Assembly: GCF_042650885.1 (NCBI RefSeq)
Contig: NZ_JBHSBU010000001.1
Span: 2,542,001-2,606,000 of the forward strand
Reading direction: 5' to 3'
Length of the DNA: 64,000 nt
From: Chitinimonas_A lacunae
Lineage (GTDB): Bacteria > Pseudomonadota > Gammaproteobacteria > Burkholderiales > Chitinimonadaceae
Numbering within the stretch: position 1 is the first letter of the stretch; each line of letters opens with the position of its first letter. Positions 38,647-47,826 of the stretch are shown piece by piece. The position numbers and the translations under genes were made by a program. A model generated the notes under the pieces. It saw only the letters and a program-made list of their open reading frames with translations. It was not told the origin of the DNA and did not search any database.

Positions 38647-39426
38647 ATGGATACCTATACCTTAGTACGCCTTGATCTGCTGCTGGTCGAACAGGGCCAT
38701 GCCGCCTCACGCACCGCCGCCCAGGCCCTGATCGACGCCGGCCGGGTCCGCCTGCTGCGGGCCGAGGGCGCGCAACCGCTTAGCAAAGCCAGCCAGAAGC
38801 TGCCGCGCGACAGCCGCTTCGAGATCGAAGCCGACCCCGCCGACCGATTTGTCTCGCGCGGCGGCCTCAAGCTCGCCGGCGCGCTCGACCAGACCCGACT
38901 CGATGTCACCGGCCTGCGCTGCCTCGACGTCGGCATCTCCACCGGTGGTTTCACCGACTGCCTGCTGCAAGCGGGTGCCCATCGGGTGGTCGGCGTCGAT
39001 GTGGGCCATGGCCAGCTTCATCCACGACTGGCGGACGAGCCACGGCTCCATGCCCTCGAAGGCATCAACGCCCGCGAGTTGCCGGCCGATCTGCTGCTCG
39101 CCGCCAACGACGGCCAACCGTTCGATCTGGCCGTGGCCGATGTGTCCTTTATCTCGCTGACCCTGGTGCTGCCAGCGATGGCACCGCTGCTGCGCCCGGG
39201 CGGCCGCTTGCTCTGTCTGGTCAAACCACAGTTCGAAGTCGGCCGTGACGGCATCGGCCGGGGTGGCATCGTGCGCGATCCGGCGCGCTATCCGCCGGTA
39301 CGGCAAAAGCTCGAAACCACCGCAAGCGAACTGGGCTTGATTGTTGAAGATTGGCTTGATAGCCCGATATGCGGTGGCGATGGGAATAGAGAATTTTTTA
39401 TTTTGTTGCGTCAACCCGAATCCTGA
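38647..39426 (+). CDS. tlyA: TlyA-type 2'-O-methyltransferase/hemolysin A-like protein
   Basis: A 259-residue protein with an N-terminal S4 RNA-binding domain (about 8-66: RLDLLLVEQGHAASRTAAQALIDAGRVRL) and a Rossmann FtsJ-like methyltransferase domain: CLDVGISTGGFTDCLLQAGA (motif I), VGVDVGHGQLH, LAVADVSFISLTLVLPA and CLVKPQFEVGRD. TlyA proteins methylate 16S and 23S rRNA ribose. Start at ATG 38647 gives the family N-terminus RLDLLL. Divergent from the GspE-type ATPase gene, sharing a 48-base intergenic region. Confidence 0.93.
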   Translation: MDTYTLVRLDLLLVEQGHAASRTAAQALIDAGRVRLLRAEGAQPLSKASQKLPRDSRFEIEADPADRFVSRGGLKLAGALDQTRLDVTGLRCLDVGISTGGFTDCLLQAGAHRVVGVDVGHGQLHPRLADEPRLHALEGINARELPADLLLAANDGQPFDLAVADVSFISLTLVLPAMAPLLRPGGRLLCLVKPQFEVGRDGIGRGGIVRDPARYPPVRQKLETTASELGLIVEDWLDSPICGGDGNREFFILLRQPES

Positions 39427-39657
39427 CATCCAGCCGTTCCCAGCATGACGGTTCGCGCCAAGCGACGCCGTGGCGCCGAACCGGCAGTGGACGCGCTGAA
39501 ACGCCCTGCTGTTCGGCGCGTCCCAAGTCTTAAGTGAATTTCCCTGCAAAGTTGGTACCCGCGGACTCCTTGGGAAAACCGGCAGGTCCTTTGTGTTTCC
39601 CGCCCAGCGACCGCGCTGCCTCTTGCCTGCCTCGTTTCATCAGCCTTTTTCAAGCAG
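39427..39657. other. Gene-free spacer downstream of tlyA
   Basis: About 230 bases without a convincing open frame or repeat, part of a 346-base gap that ends with the promoter-like site at 39658-39685 and a leader. Confidence 0.4.
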
Positions 39658-39685
39658 ATGACATTTTCAAAACCGGTGGTACAAT
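39658..39685 (+). promoter_or_regulatory. Probable sigma-70 promoter
   Basis: ATGACA, a 16-base spacer, then TACAAT: five of six matches to both consensus hexamers. It lies about 87 bases before the ATG of the secreted orphan gene, leaving an untranslated leader. Confidence 0.5.
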
Positions 39686-39772
39686 CGCCGCTCGCATAAA
39701 AATGCCGCTGACCGTCAGTCCGAAATGCTGATGACAGTCCTCTCTCACGCATCCGTCATAGGCCATTGATCC

Positions 39773-40528
39773 ATGTCTCGTGCAAGTACCCCGCTTTCCC
39801 ATCGCCTGCTCGCCCTTGCCGCCGCCGTCGTGGTCAGCTCGCCGGTTCTGGCGCTCAATTGCCCGGTGCCGACGCTGGAGCAAGACGGTGTCCTGTGCAT
39901 CGGCAGCCTCGACGCCTCGCTGGGTGGCCAGTATCCGCAATTCGAAGTCCAGCTGCGCCGCGTACCCGACAGCAATCCGGCCCGTTTCCGTCTCGAAACC
40001 CTCAATCCGCTCGCTTCGCTGCAATCTGGCGAAGGGCTGTTCACCTCGACCGACGGCCAACTGCGCCTGCCGCGCGTGCTGACCTACGACAAGTCCGGTC
40101 AACAAATCCTGACCGGCCTGGTGCTGGCGCTTGACCCGAGCAAGAACCCGCTCGAATTCGAACAGATCGAAGCCAACCCCGGCCCGCTCGACCAGACGCC
40201 CAAGCTGGCCGACAACGTGCTGACCCTGCCCAATGTGTCGCTCCAGATGCCCGGTAGCGAAGGAACCCAGCATTTCCGGGTCGAATTCGACTACACCCCC
40301 AACCGCCTGCAAATGCGCAATCTCGAAGCCGGCATCGTCACCACCTGGCCCTCGTATTTCTCGCTGGGCACGGGCGAACTGCTGATCCCCAGCGTCAAGA
40401 TCGGTGACCAGCAAGTGCGTCTGCGCTACCGCATGGCCGCCGACGGCCGCAGCTTCGATCTGCTGTCCAAGGAAACCGTGACCAGCCCGGCCCCGACCCC
40501 GAGCCTGATCACCACCCCGCGCCGCTGA
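39773..40528 (+). CDS. Secreted or outer-membrane-associated protein of unknown family
   Basis: A 251-residue protein. Residues 1-27 are a clear signal peptide (LLALAAAVVVSSPVLA). The mature part is beta-rich with a possible internal repeat: LRLPRVLTYDKSGQQILTGLVLAL and LTLPNVSLQMPGSEGTQHFRVEF resemble each other, and later VKIGDQQVRLRYRMAAD. Two cysteines (LNCPVPTL, GVLCIGS) are close together and probably form a disulphide. No known family comes to mind. A probable promoter and a strong terminator frame it, so it appears to be a monocistronic expressed gene. Confidence 0.75.
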   Translation: MSRASTPLSHRLLALAAAVVVSSPVLALNCPVPTLEQDGVLCIGSLDASLGGQYPQFEVQLRRVPDSNPARFRLETLNPLASLQSGEGLFTSTDGQLRLPRVLTYDKSGQQILTGLVLALDPSKNPLEFEQIEANPGPLDQTPKLADNVLTLPNVSLQMPGSEGTQHFRVEFDYTPNRLQMRNLEAGIVTTWPSYFSLGTGELLIPSVKIGDQQVRLRYRMAADGRSFDLLSKETVTSPAPTPSLITTPRR

Positions 40529-40550
40529 TCCTCAGCCAGCGCCCACCAAG

Positions 40551-40580
40551 GCCCAGCCTGATTGGCTGGGCTTTTGTTTT
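40551..40580 (+). terminator. Rho-independent terminator of the secreted orphan gene
   Basis: Stem GCCCAGCC / GGCTGGGC with a five-base loop followed by TTTTGTTTT, 22 bases past the stop codon. Confidence 0.85.
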
Positions 40581-40686
40581 GCCACTGAGAAGTTGGATCG
40601 GAAAACGCAACGAATAAGCGGAGAGCCACAAACGAACAGATCGACCAGCACTGCGCAGTCCAGCGCAAAGCCATCGTCTGTCCGGA

Positions 40687-41604
40687 TCAAAGCGCCAGGA
40701 TCGCGCTGGCCATCGGTTTTCTGGCCGCCACATGGGCTTCGGTGGCGGTAACGCCGATCAGCCCGATATCGATGCCCTGGGGCAGCAAGGCGATGGCGCG
40801 CTCCAGCGCCGCCTGAAGTGGCGTGCCGCTGATGATCCATTCGTAGACCGTGCGGGCCAGCATATTGCGGACGATATGTTCGCCGATGCCAGTACAGGCA
40901 ATCGCGCCATGCTGACCGGCGTAGAAGCCACAGCCGATCAGCGGGGTATCGGCGACCCGGCCGTATAGCGCCGGTGGCGAACCACCGGTCGAGACCGCCA
41001 CCGCAAAATGGCCCGCCTCATCACGGGCGACCGCTCCGACCGTACCGTGTCCGGCGCGATCGACAGCGGCCTGCCAGGAAGTGGGGAAATTCCAGAACTT
41101 TCTGACCAGGGTCTTGCCGTCGTCTTCTTCGGTATCTTCAGCCCCCTCGTCGTCATCGTGAGCCTTCTTCATCTCAGCGATATATTCGCGAAACTTGCGC
41201 TGTGCCTTGACACTGGGTTCAAACGGCGAGTGAAGACCAATGCGTCGGGCGAATTCCTCGGCTCCCTGGCCGACCAGCAGCACATGCGGCGTATCGGTGA
41301 TGCGCTGGGCGACCTTTACCGGATGACGGACATTTTGCAGCGCCGCCACCGCCCCCAACCTGCCCCGGGAATCCATCACCGCCGCATCGAGTTCGAGTGT
41401 CTTGCCGTCCATGCCCATTAGCGAGCCCACCCCGGCATCGTAACGACCATCGGCTTCCAGCGAGGCCACGGCGGTGACCACCGCTTCGAGCGCATCCTGG
41501 CGGTCGCCCAGCTTCTGCAAGCCCAGGCGGGCAGCCGTTTCACAACCGTCTTTTTCTTCAGGCGGCATATCGGTGCCACCGTGGGTAACAATCGTTGCAG
41601 CCAT
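40687..41604 (-). CDS. Isoaspartyl peptidase/L-asparaginase, Ntn-hydrolase family
   Basis: A 305-residue asparaginase_2 proenzyme. It should self-cleave before Thr188 in AGHGTVGAVARDEAGHFA, exposing the catalytic threonine of the beta subunit; the ensuing STGGSPPALYGRVADTPLIGCGFYA is the substrate-binding segment. The alpha chain holds DAGVGS and ELDAAVMD. An acidic insert DDDEGAEDTEEDDGK sits about 25 residues before the cleavage site. The enzyme hydrolyses asparagine and isoaspartyl dipeptides. No signal peptide is apparent, so cytosolic. Confidence 0.92.
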   Translation of the reverse strand: MAATIVTHGGTDMPPEEKDGCETAARLGLQKLGDRQDALEAVVTAVASLEADGRYDAGVGSLMGMDGKTLELDAAVMDSRGRLGAVAALQNVRHPVKVAQRITDTPHVLLVGQGAEEFARRIGLHSPFEPSVKAQRKFREYIAEMKKAHDDDEGAEDTEEDDGKTLVRKFWNFPTSWQAAVDRAGHGTVGAVARDEAGHFAVAVSTGGSPPALYGRVADTPLIGCGFYAGQHGAIACTGIGEHIVRNMLARTVYEWIISGTPLQAALERAIALLPQGIDIGLIGVTATEAHVAARKPMASAILAL

Positions 41605-41963
41605 AGTGTTTCGCCTTTTCTAAAGAAACCGGGCGCAATGCGCCTAAGCCTTCTTTCCGGCAAAACCTGTTCCTGCTTGAGTCCCATGGCTGAGCACCAG
41701 ACCTGAAGCAGACCCAGCGGGAGGAAATTGGCGCAGCCGACCAGTGAGCGTCGGCAGCGGAGGTAGAAAAGACGCGGCTGATAGCCAAGCGTCCATGCTC
41801 CCTCAGGCAAAGACGCCTTTCCATTCTTCCCTGGTGCTGTTCGGCACAGAGGGAAGCTGCCAATCCCCCGAGGAGAATTGGACTTATTTTATTTATATAT
41901 TTATATAAATGTTCCTCTATTTAGCACATAGTTTGCATGAATCTTTAATAAGATCATTGCAGA
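41605..41963. other. Intergenic region upstream of the asparaginase gene
   Basis: About 360 bases. The part nearest the asparaginase gene is moderate in GC; from 41880 to 41950 it is AT-rich (repeated ATTTATATA). Contains the asparaginase promoter, but no motif is clear. An open frame of 130 codons on the minus strand overlapping the gene start looks like noise. Confidence 0.4.
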
Positions 41964-41996
41964 TAAAAAACGCCATCCCGACAATGGGATGGCGTC
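41964..41996 (-). terminator. Rho-independent terminator of the TonB-dependent receptor gene
   Basis: Stem ACGCCATCCC / GGGATGGCGT with a five-base loop followed by TTTTTT on the minus strand, 23 bases past the stop codon. Confidence 0.85.
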
Positions 41997-42018
41997 TCTG
42001 CTTCAGATCAGACAACGA

Positions 42019-44673
42019 TCAATAGAAGGTATAGCTGCCGGTCAGATACAGCATACGGCCGCGACCATCGATCAGATTGCCGTTGAAGCCACCCGAAGCG
42101 GTCGAACCGGTGACGATCGACGGCGGTTCCCGATCGAACAGGTTCTTCGCACCGAGCGCGATACGGGTGTTCTTGATGCCCTTGAACACCAGTTGCATAT
42201 CGACCGTGGTGAACGAGGAAACGCGACGGTTATCGTCACTCACATCGGCCGGGGTGTCGTTGTCCTCGTAGCTGTCCATATAGTTGACCACGAGGTTGCT
42301 CTCCCAGCGTCCACTGTCGAGACCGAACGACATATTGCTGCGGATGCGCGGGTAGTCGATCAGATCCACATATTCTTCGAGCGGATAGGCTTCTTTGGTC
42401 AGCGGATTCATCAGCGCCTTCTTGAAGCTGCGCACATAGGTGGTGGAGCTGCCGAAGGTGAACTTGCCGGCCGAGCCCAGCGCGGTGCTGAGCTTCAGAT
42501 CGAAGTCAAAGCCATCGGTCTTGATCATGCCGAGGTTGGAATAGCGGTCGTAGACCTCGGTGACGGCACCCGGAATCCGCATGCCGTTGGCCAGTACTTC
42601 ATCGGGCAGACGGCGCACGAACTCGGTATTGCTGGGGAACTTGGCGACGATATTGCGCCCGTCGAGGCGCTCGATCGCGTTCTTCTTCTCGATGCGGAAG
42701 TAGTCGATACCAACCGAGAAGTTGCGCACCGGCTCGAACACCAGGCCCAGGTTGTAGCTCTTGGCGGTTTCGGGCTCGAGTTCGGGGTTGCCGCGCACCT
42801 GGGTCTTGAACTGCGCACCGCCACAATCCTGCGGCGAGTCGGTGAACGGGCAGCGCAGCGGGTCTTCGATAAAGTCGAACGATTCCGATTGCTTGTAGAG
42901 CTGGAACAGCGACGGAGCGTGGAACGCCTCGTTATAGGAAGCACGCAGCAACAGATTGCTGCTGGGCTGATAGCGCAGCGCAATCTTCGGGCTGGCCTTG
43001 CTGACCGAACGACCGCCATATCTATAGCGGTCGCCCCGCACCGCCAACTGCATTTCCACCTGCTTGAGCAGCGGCACATTGAGTTCGGCAAACAGCGAAT
43101 CGACGTTCTGCCGACCATTGGCCCCGCTGTCCTTGGCCACTGCGAACACATTGCCGGCCCGCAGATTGGCGTCGGGCGTGTTTTCGATTTCGTCGCGCCG
43201 CACTTCAAAGCCGACCGCCATACCGAGCGGCCCGGCCGGCAGCTCGGCGATTTCGCCCGAGACCTTGCCGTTGAGGTATTTCGAGGTCGATTTGCCCTGG
43301 TTGAGCATCGGGCCGACCAATATCGAATTGACCACCTCGGCACTATTGGTCTTGAACGGATCGAGTCGCCCGGTCGCCAGCGCTTCGCGGAACTTGGCCG
43401 CGTCGTAGTAGCCGTTCTGGCGCTGGTCGGTTTCGCTGCCCGAGTAACCGGCGACCAGCTCGTAGTCCCAATCGCTGACCGTCCCCTTGACACCGCCGAG
43501 CAGGCGGTAGGTATTGGTATCGAAATCGGCAATCCGGCCACCGGCTTCGAGCGGGCGGTAGCGGACCAGCGCATAGGCGCCACTGCCACGGAACGGATTG
43601 GTCGCCGCATCGGGGTTGATCAGGTAACGGAAAGTCCCATCGGGCGACAGTTCCTGATCGGCCGTCAGCGGACTCGGCGCCAGCCGGCTCTTGGTCTTGG
43701 CATTGCTGAACGAGCCTTCGACAAACAGATTGGCGTTGGCGGTCAGGGTCTTGGTAAACGCCGCAAAAGCGCTGTAGCGCTCGCTTTCGGGCTGGAGATC
43801 CTGATAGGAGTTGAAGTCGAAGCGACAGAACACATTGCTGCCGCTGGCGACCTGGCGGTCGGCCGGGCAGTCGGCAGCCGGCTGGAACACGATCGGCGCA
43901 TTGGGATGGCGCGGATCGTACTTGGCGTAGGAAACCGGGAAACCCGTCGAGCTGCGGCGGTCGGCGCCATTGCGCGAGCGCTGGTCGGCGGAACGGCTCC
44001 ACGACCGGTCGGACTGGCGGATCGCTTCGCGGTTCAGGTAATCGAACGACACCAGCAGGTTGTAGCCGTCGTTGGCCAGGTCGCCGAGGCCGCCGGCCAG
44101 CGTCGCGCTGTATTCTTTGCCGTCGCCGCGGTCGGACTGACGGTAGCCGCCCTTGGCTTCGAGACCCTTGTAGTTGCGCTTGGTCACGACATTGATCACG
44201 CCCGCGATCGCGTCGGAACCGTAGATGGCCGAAGCCCCGTCCTTCAGCACTTCGATCCGCTCGATGGCCCCGAGCGGCAGGGTGTTCAGATCGACAAAGT
44301 TACCGCCGCTGGAATCGAAGCTCGCCACCGCGATACGGCGGCCATTGAGCAGAACCAGGGTGCTGCTGGCACCCAGCCCCCGCATCGATACCGAGGAAAA
44401 ACTGGCGGAATCAGAAATCGCCGCAGTCTGGTCGCCAAAGCTGCCGGCGTTGGCAGTCAGTGCCTGTAGCACATCGGCTACCGTCTGCGCGCCCGAACGT
44501 TCGATTTCCTCGCGCTTGACGGTGATAACCGGTACTGCCCCTTCCTTTGCGACACGCTTGATGCTGGTGCCAACAACCTCGACCCGCTCTCCTTGAGCCG
44601 GCTCGGCGGCACAAACGTTGAACCCTACCCCTATTGCAGCGACAGCGAGCGCTGTCTTTGTCATTTTTAACAT
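42019..44673 (-). CDS. TonB-dependent outer-membrane receptor
   Basis: An 884-residue receptor. Signal peptide (1-22, VAAIGVGFNVCA), then a short TonB-box-like EVVGTSIKR. The plug domain follows: VPVITVKREEIERSGAQTVADVLQALT, SVSMRGLGASSTLVLLNGRRIA, and IERIEVLKDGASAIYGSDAIAGVINVVTKR. The rest is a 22-strand beta barrel ending in an aromatic terminal strand (LYLTGSYTFY), as expected for BAM recognition. Substrate unknown: the CxxS-type plug and large loops are typical of carbohydrate or peptide receptors rather than classical siderophore ones, and chitin oligomer uptake is only a guess. There is no adjacent sigma/anti-sigma signalling pair, and it has no N-terminal signalling extension. Confidence 0.93.
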   Translation of the reverse strand: MLKMTKTALAVAAIGVGFNVCAAEPAQGERVEVVGTSIKRVAKEGAVPVITVKREEIERSGAQTVADVLQALTANAGSFGDQTAAISDSASFSSVSMRGLGASSTLVLLNGRRIAVASFDSSGGNFVDLNTLPLGAIERIEVLKDGASAIYGSDAIAGVINVVTKRNYKGLEAKGGYRQSDRGDGKEYSATLAGGLGDLANDGYNLLVSFDYLNREAIRQSDRSWSRSADQRSRNGADRRSSTGFPVSYAKYDPRHPNAPIVFQPAADCPADRQVASGSNVFCRFDFNSYQDLQPESERYSAFAAFTKTLTANANLFVEGSFSNAKTKSRLAPSPLTADQELSPDGTFRYLINPDAATNPFRGSGAYALVRYRPLEAGGRIADFDTNTYRLLGGVKGTVSDWDYELVAGYSGSETDQRQNGYYDAAKFREALATGRLDPFKTNSAEVVNSILVGPMLNQGKSTSKYLNGKVSGEIAELPAGPLGMAVGFEVRRDEIENTPDANLRAGNVFAVAKDSGANGRQNVDSLFAELNVPLLKQVEMQLAVRGDRYRYGGRSVSKASPKIALRYQPSSNLLLRASYNEAFHAPSLFQLYKQSESFDFIEDPLRCPFTDSPQDCGGAQFKTQVRGNPELEPETAKSYNLGLVFEPVRNFSVGIDYFRIEKKNAIERLDGRNIVAKFPSNTEFVRRLPDEVLANGMRIPGAVTEVYDRYSNLGMIKTDGFDFDLKLSTALGSAGKFTFGSSTTYVRSFKKALMNPLTKEAYPLEEYVDLIDYPRIRSNMSFGLDSGRWESNLVVNYMDSYEDNDTPADVSDDNRRVSSFTTVDMQLVFKGIKNTRIALGAKNLFDREPPSIVTGSTASGGFNGNLIDGRGRMLYLTGSYTFY

Positions 44674-45104
44674 TGTTAGTTTTTCCGTATTTACTGAATA
44701 AATCGCCCGCTAAGACCCGTCCACGCTGGTTCAGCCAGCATCAATCGGGCAGGTCTTGCAGGCTGCGTGACCGTGTCGACCAGCACACGGCCGGGCGTCT
44801 ACCGCAAGGCAAACGCCCATCGCCGTCGATCATAGGGGGAGACTTTGAAAGTGATCAATTGAATAAAAACTCTTAATGGGAACTGTCAGCTTATTGTCAA
44901 CAAAGTGCAACAGTTCAGCTTGCCGAAGACCTCAGAACCAGGCTCGGACAGATAAATATTTTTTAAAAACAAATGCTTTTGTGCGTTGCACCAAGAAGAG
45001 GCATGGCGGCATAGCCTGCCGTGCTCACGACGGCCCAATGCATCGAACAGCTACGGACGATCCAATGCAGCCTTCCCCAACCAGCCCCTAAGCCGCCCTC
45101 GACC
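44674..45104. other. Gene-free region upstream of the TonB receptor gene
   Basis: About 430 bases between the receptor start and the broken VOC gene. AT-richer near 44674-44700 and 44855-44990. I searched for a cobalamin-riboswitch-like core and saw none. Nothing else is identified. Confidence 0.45.
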
Positions 45105-45584
45105 TCACCCGCGCCGGGCCGCTTCGATCGCGGCAATATCGATCTTCCCCATCCCCATCATCGCCTCGAACACACGCTTGGCCGCGGCGCGATCGGGATC
45201 GGCAAACGCTTCAGTGAGCACCCGTGGCGTGATCTGCCACGACACGCCCCACTTGTCCTTGCACCAGCCACAAGCACTTCCCTACCCGCCGTTTTCCACG
45301 ATCGCCTGCCACAGGCGGTCGGTTTCTTCCTGATCGTCGGTCGCGACCTGAAAGGAGAAAGCCTCGTTGTGCTTGAAGACCGGACCACCATTGAGGCCGA
45401 CACAGGGAATGCCCATCACACTGAATTCGACCAGCAGGACATCGCCTTCCTGGCCATCGGGGTAAGCGCCTGGGGCGTGATGGATGGCTCCCACTACCGT
45501 GTCAGGAAATGTCTGTGCGTAGAACTGCGCAGCTTCTACGGCGGTGCCATCGAACCACAGACAGATCGTGTTCTTGCTGGCCAT
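45105..45584 (-). pseudogene. PhnB-like VOC/glyoxalase-fold protein broken by one in-frame stop
   Basis: Starting at ATG 45584, the frame reads MASKNTICLWFDGTAVEAAQFY and continues in the VOC (3-demethylubiquinone-like/PhnB) pattern through ETDRLWQAIVENGG, then hits TAG at 45282-45284. Reading on in the same frame gives GSACGWCKDKWGVSWQITP, ending DIAAIEAARRG at 45105. The part beyond the stop carries the conserved family GWCKDKWG-x-SWQ segment, so a single CAG/GAG to TAG change separates two recognisable halves. It is thus either a recent pseudogene or a sequencing error. The full length would be 159 residues, typical for the family. Confidence 0.8.
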
Positions 45585-46078
45585 ATTCGTTCCCCTGAAA
45601 ATGACAATTGGATTACACGCGATCGAAAAATCGTCTGTTTTTCTAGGCAATTAACATTCCCAAAGAATCGCATGCATGGCCATATAGCACGCCAACAGTC
45701 TGAATCTCCAGTTATTGCTGAGCTTAGCTTGGTAAGAACTGACTCGACATGATGTCCGATGAGTCCGAGCCAGAAGCAATGCTATAGGCATCAAACTATG
45801 GAACAACTCTGAAAAAAACTATGCGAAGGCCAGCAGCGTTGCCAAAGCCATGCGACGGTGCCGTCGGTCTTGCTGGACAGCCAAATAGCTGTGCGACTCG
45901 CTTAAAGCCAGTCTCTGCCTGGCTTTCATCTTTTTCCCTGCTCCGGATTTCCGAGCTGGCGAGGCCTCTGCTTTTATGGGATCGTGTTGCATTACTGATC
46001 GATTGTGCAATTTTCACTATACGATCGTCATAATCTATGCCAATCTCATATCACCATTTGAGTGCGGAGAGCATGGCG
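45585..46078. other. Intergenic region upstream of the first M64 peptidase gene
   Basis: About 490 bases. Contains low-GC stretches near 45640-45720 and 46000-46050 and presumably the peptidase promoter. Two overlapping short minus-strand open frames (near 45796-46017) have no family resemblance and are not called. Confidence 0.4.
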
Positions 46079-47671
46079 ATGAACGGAAAGATGTGGACGA
46101 TGGCGCTGCTGGCCGGGGCCGTAGTGACGCAGGCACAGGCGCAATCGACATGGGCGCTGCGGTTTGACGCCCAAGGAACCTGGAGCGGACAGAAGCTGGA
46201 GCTGGTCGCAGCCGAGCGCGGCGACTATGCGGTGTCACCTGAACTCATCGATCAAGACGGCGACTTCAAGATCGTCGCTCGCGACGCAGCCGGACGTGTG
46301 CTCTATATGCAGTCGGTCGCCGACCCGCGCCGCCTACAGGCCGAGTCGTTCGACCCCGTCACCGGCCGGATCGTGGAAGCCCGCGAGATTCAACTGTCGA
46401 GCGGCCAGTTCGAACTGCGCATCCCGGCCCGCGACGACGTTGCCTCGATTGCCATCGAGATCCATGAGCCAGGCATGCGTGCCGCCGGCGCAACCACGCC
46501 GACGACCGCCGCAGTGTTCCGGCGCGAGGACATCGAAGGCCGTATCGCCGATACCGGCATGCGGATGCGGACCGCCAAGGCGGCATCGAGTACCGCGATG
46601 CTGTATCAGAGCGGCCCGTCGTCGCAGCGCTTCGATATCGTGTTGATCGGCGATGGCTATACCGCCGCCGAACAGGCCAAATGGCAGGCCGACGCCAAGC
46701 GCGTCGCCGACGGCCTGCTCGCCGACCCGCTGTTCAATGCGCACCGTGGTGCCCTGAACATTCGGCGCGTCGACGTCATCAGCGCACAGTCGGGCATCGA
46801 CGACCTGACTTACCGCACTTATCGCGACACCGCGCTTGGCATGAACATCGGCTGCTACGGCCTCGACCGGCTGGTCTGCGCCGATGACAACCTCGTCTAC
46901 AGCGCAGTCGGCTCGGTAACCCCGGCCGACGGCCGTGATGTGATCATCGCCGTCGGCAATACCACCCGCTACGGCGGCGCCGGCGGCCGGATCGCCACGA
47001 TGACCATGCATGCCAGCGCCATCGAACTCGCGCTGCACGAGATCGGCCACACCGCCTTCGGACTGGCCGATGAATATGACTACGGCACCTGCTCGGCAGG
47101 TGAGCCGTCCGAAAAGAACGCGACCCGACAGACTGCGCGCAACTACATCAAATGGGGCGACCTGATCCAGTCGACGACCCCGGTGCCGACGCCGGTGGGC
47201 CGCTACTCCAACGGTACGATCGGCCTGTTCTCCGGTTCGCGTTATTGCAAGACCGGCGTCTACCGCCCGACCGAAGACTCGCGGATGCGCACACTCGGCC
47301 GGCCGTGGCATGCCGTCAACGAGCGCATCGCCAGCGCCGTGATCGCCAGCCACTACAAGCCGGACGAAGCCGGTACGACCACGCGCGGCACCCTGTCGGG
47401 CACGGGCGCGACCGCGACCCATCCGTCGCCGTACCACTACACGGCCAATGGCGGCGAGATCAGCGCTTCGCTGACCGGTCCTGCCAACGCCGACTTCGAG
47501 CTGATCCTGCTGCGCTGGAACGGCAGCGCCTGGGTCTCGGTCGCCAGCAGCACCTCGCCGACCTCGACCGAGCTGATCCGCTACACGGCCAACGCGGGCT
47601 ACTACTCGCTGCAAGTGAAGTCCTACAGCGGCAGCGGCGCCTACGAGCTGAAGTACGAGCTGCCGCGTTAA
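46079..47671 (+). CDS. Secreted M64-family zinc metallopeptidase, copy 1
   Basis: A 530-residue secreted protease of the IgA-protease M64 family. Signal peptide 1-21 (LLAGAVVTQAQA). An N-terminal beta domain (about 22-150) precedes the catalytic domain, which has FDIVLIGDGYTAAEQAKWQ, NIRRVDVISAQSGIDD and the zinc motif HEIGHTAFGLADEY (His320, Glu321, His324, then G-x-x-D with Asp), followed by the conserved SRMRTLGRPWHAVNER segment. The C-terminus (about 430-530) is a beta-sandwich, PPC-like, ending GSGAYELKYELPR. The ATG 46079 is preferred, eight bases from GGAGA; an in-frame ATG at 46073 is also possible. Confidence 0.92.
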   Translation: MNGKMWTMALLAGAVVTQAQAQSTWALRFDAQGTWSGQKLELVAAERGDYAVSPELIDQDGDFKIVARDAAGRVLYMQSVADPRRLQAESFDPVTGRIVEAREIQLSSGQFELRIPARDDVASIAIEIHEPGMRAAGATTPTTAAVFRREDIEGRIADTGMRMRTAKAASSTAMLYQSGPSSQRFDIVLIGDGYTAAEQAKWQADAKRVADGLLADPLFNAHRGALNIRRVDVISAQSGIDDLTYRTYRDTALGMNIGCYGLDRLVCADDNLVYSAVGSVTPADGRDVIIAVGNTTRYGGAGGRIATMTMHASAIELALHEIGHTAFGLADEYDYGTCSAGEPSEKNATRQTARNYIKWGDLIQSTTPVPTPVGRYSNGTIGLFSGSRYCKTGVYRPTEDSRMRTLGRPWHAVNERIASAVIASHYKPDEAGTTTRGTLSGTGATATHPSPYHYTANGGEISASLTGPANADFELILLRWNGSAWVSVASSTSPTSTELIRYTANAGYYSLQVKSYSGSGAYELKYELPR

Positions 47672-47795
47672 GGCAAGACGTGACGGCAGGCTGCGGTGTC
47701 CTTGCTCAGACGCCGCAGCATGGACGGCACGCCATGTCCGGCCTCAGGTGCAGGATTCGCGTGATTCGAAACGCAGGGCTGAGGTTGCCGTCATG

Positions 47796-47826
47796 AAAAA
47801 ACCCGACAGGTTTCCTGTCGGGTTTT
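47796..47826 (+). terminator. Rho-independent terminator of M64 copy 1
   Basis: Stem AAAACCCGACAGG / CCTGTCGGGTTTT with a 2-3 base loop and a T-run, 124 bases past the stop codon. The same terminator module is seen again after copy 2 and in part at 52811-52830. Confidence 0.85.

Noticed and set aside
41418..41810. A 130-codon minus-strand open frame overlapping the asparaginase start
   Set aside because: Out of frame with the real gene and of random composition; the asparaginase N-terminus is clear.
44674..45104. Cobalamin riboswitch upstream of the TonB receptor
   Set aside because: No match to the B12-box core; the region shows only ordinary sequence.
45796..46017. Two short minus-strand open frames as small genes
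   Set aside because: No start signals or conserved features, and they overlap each other in different frames.
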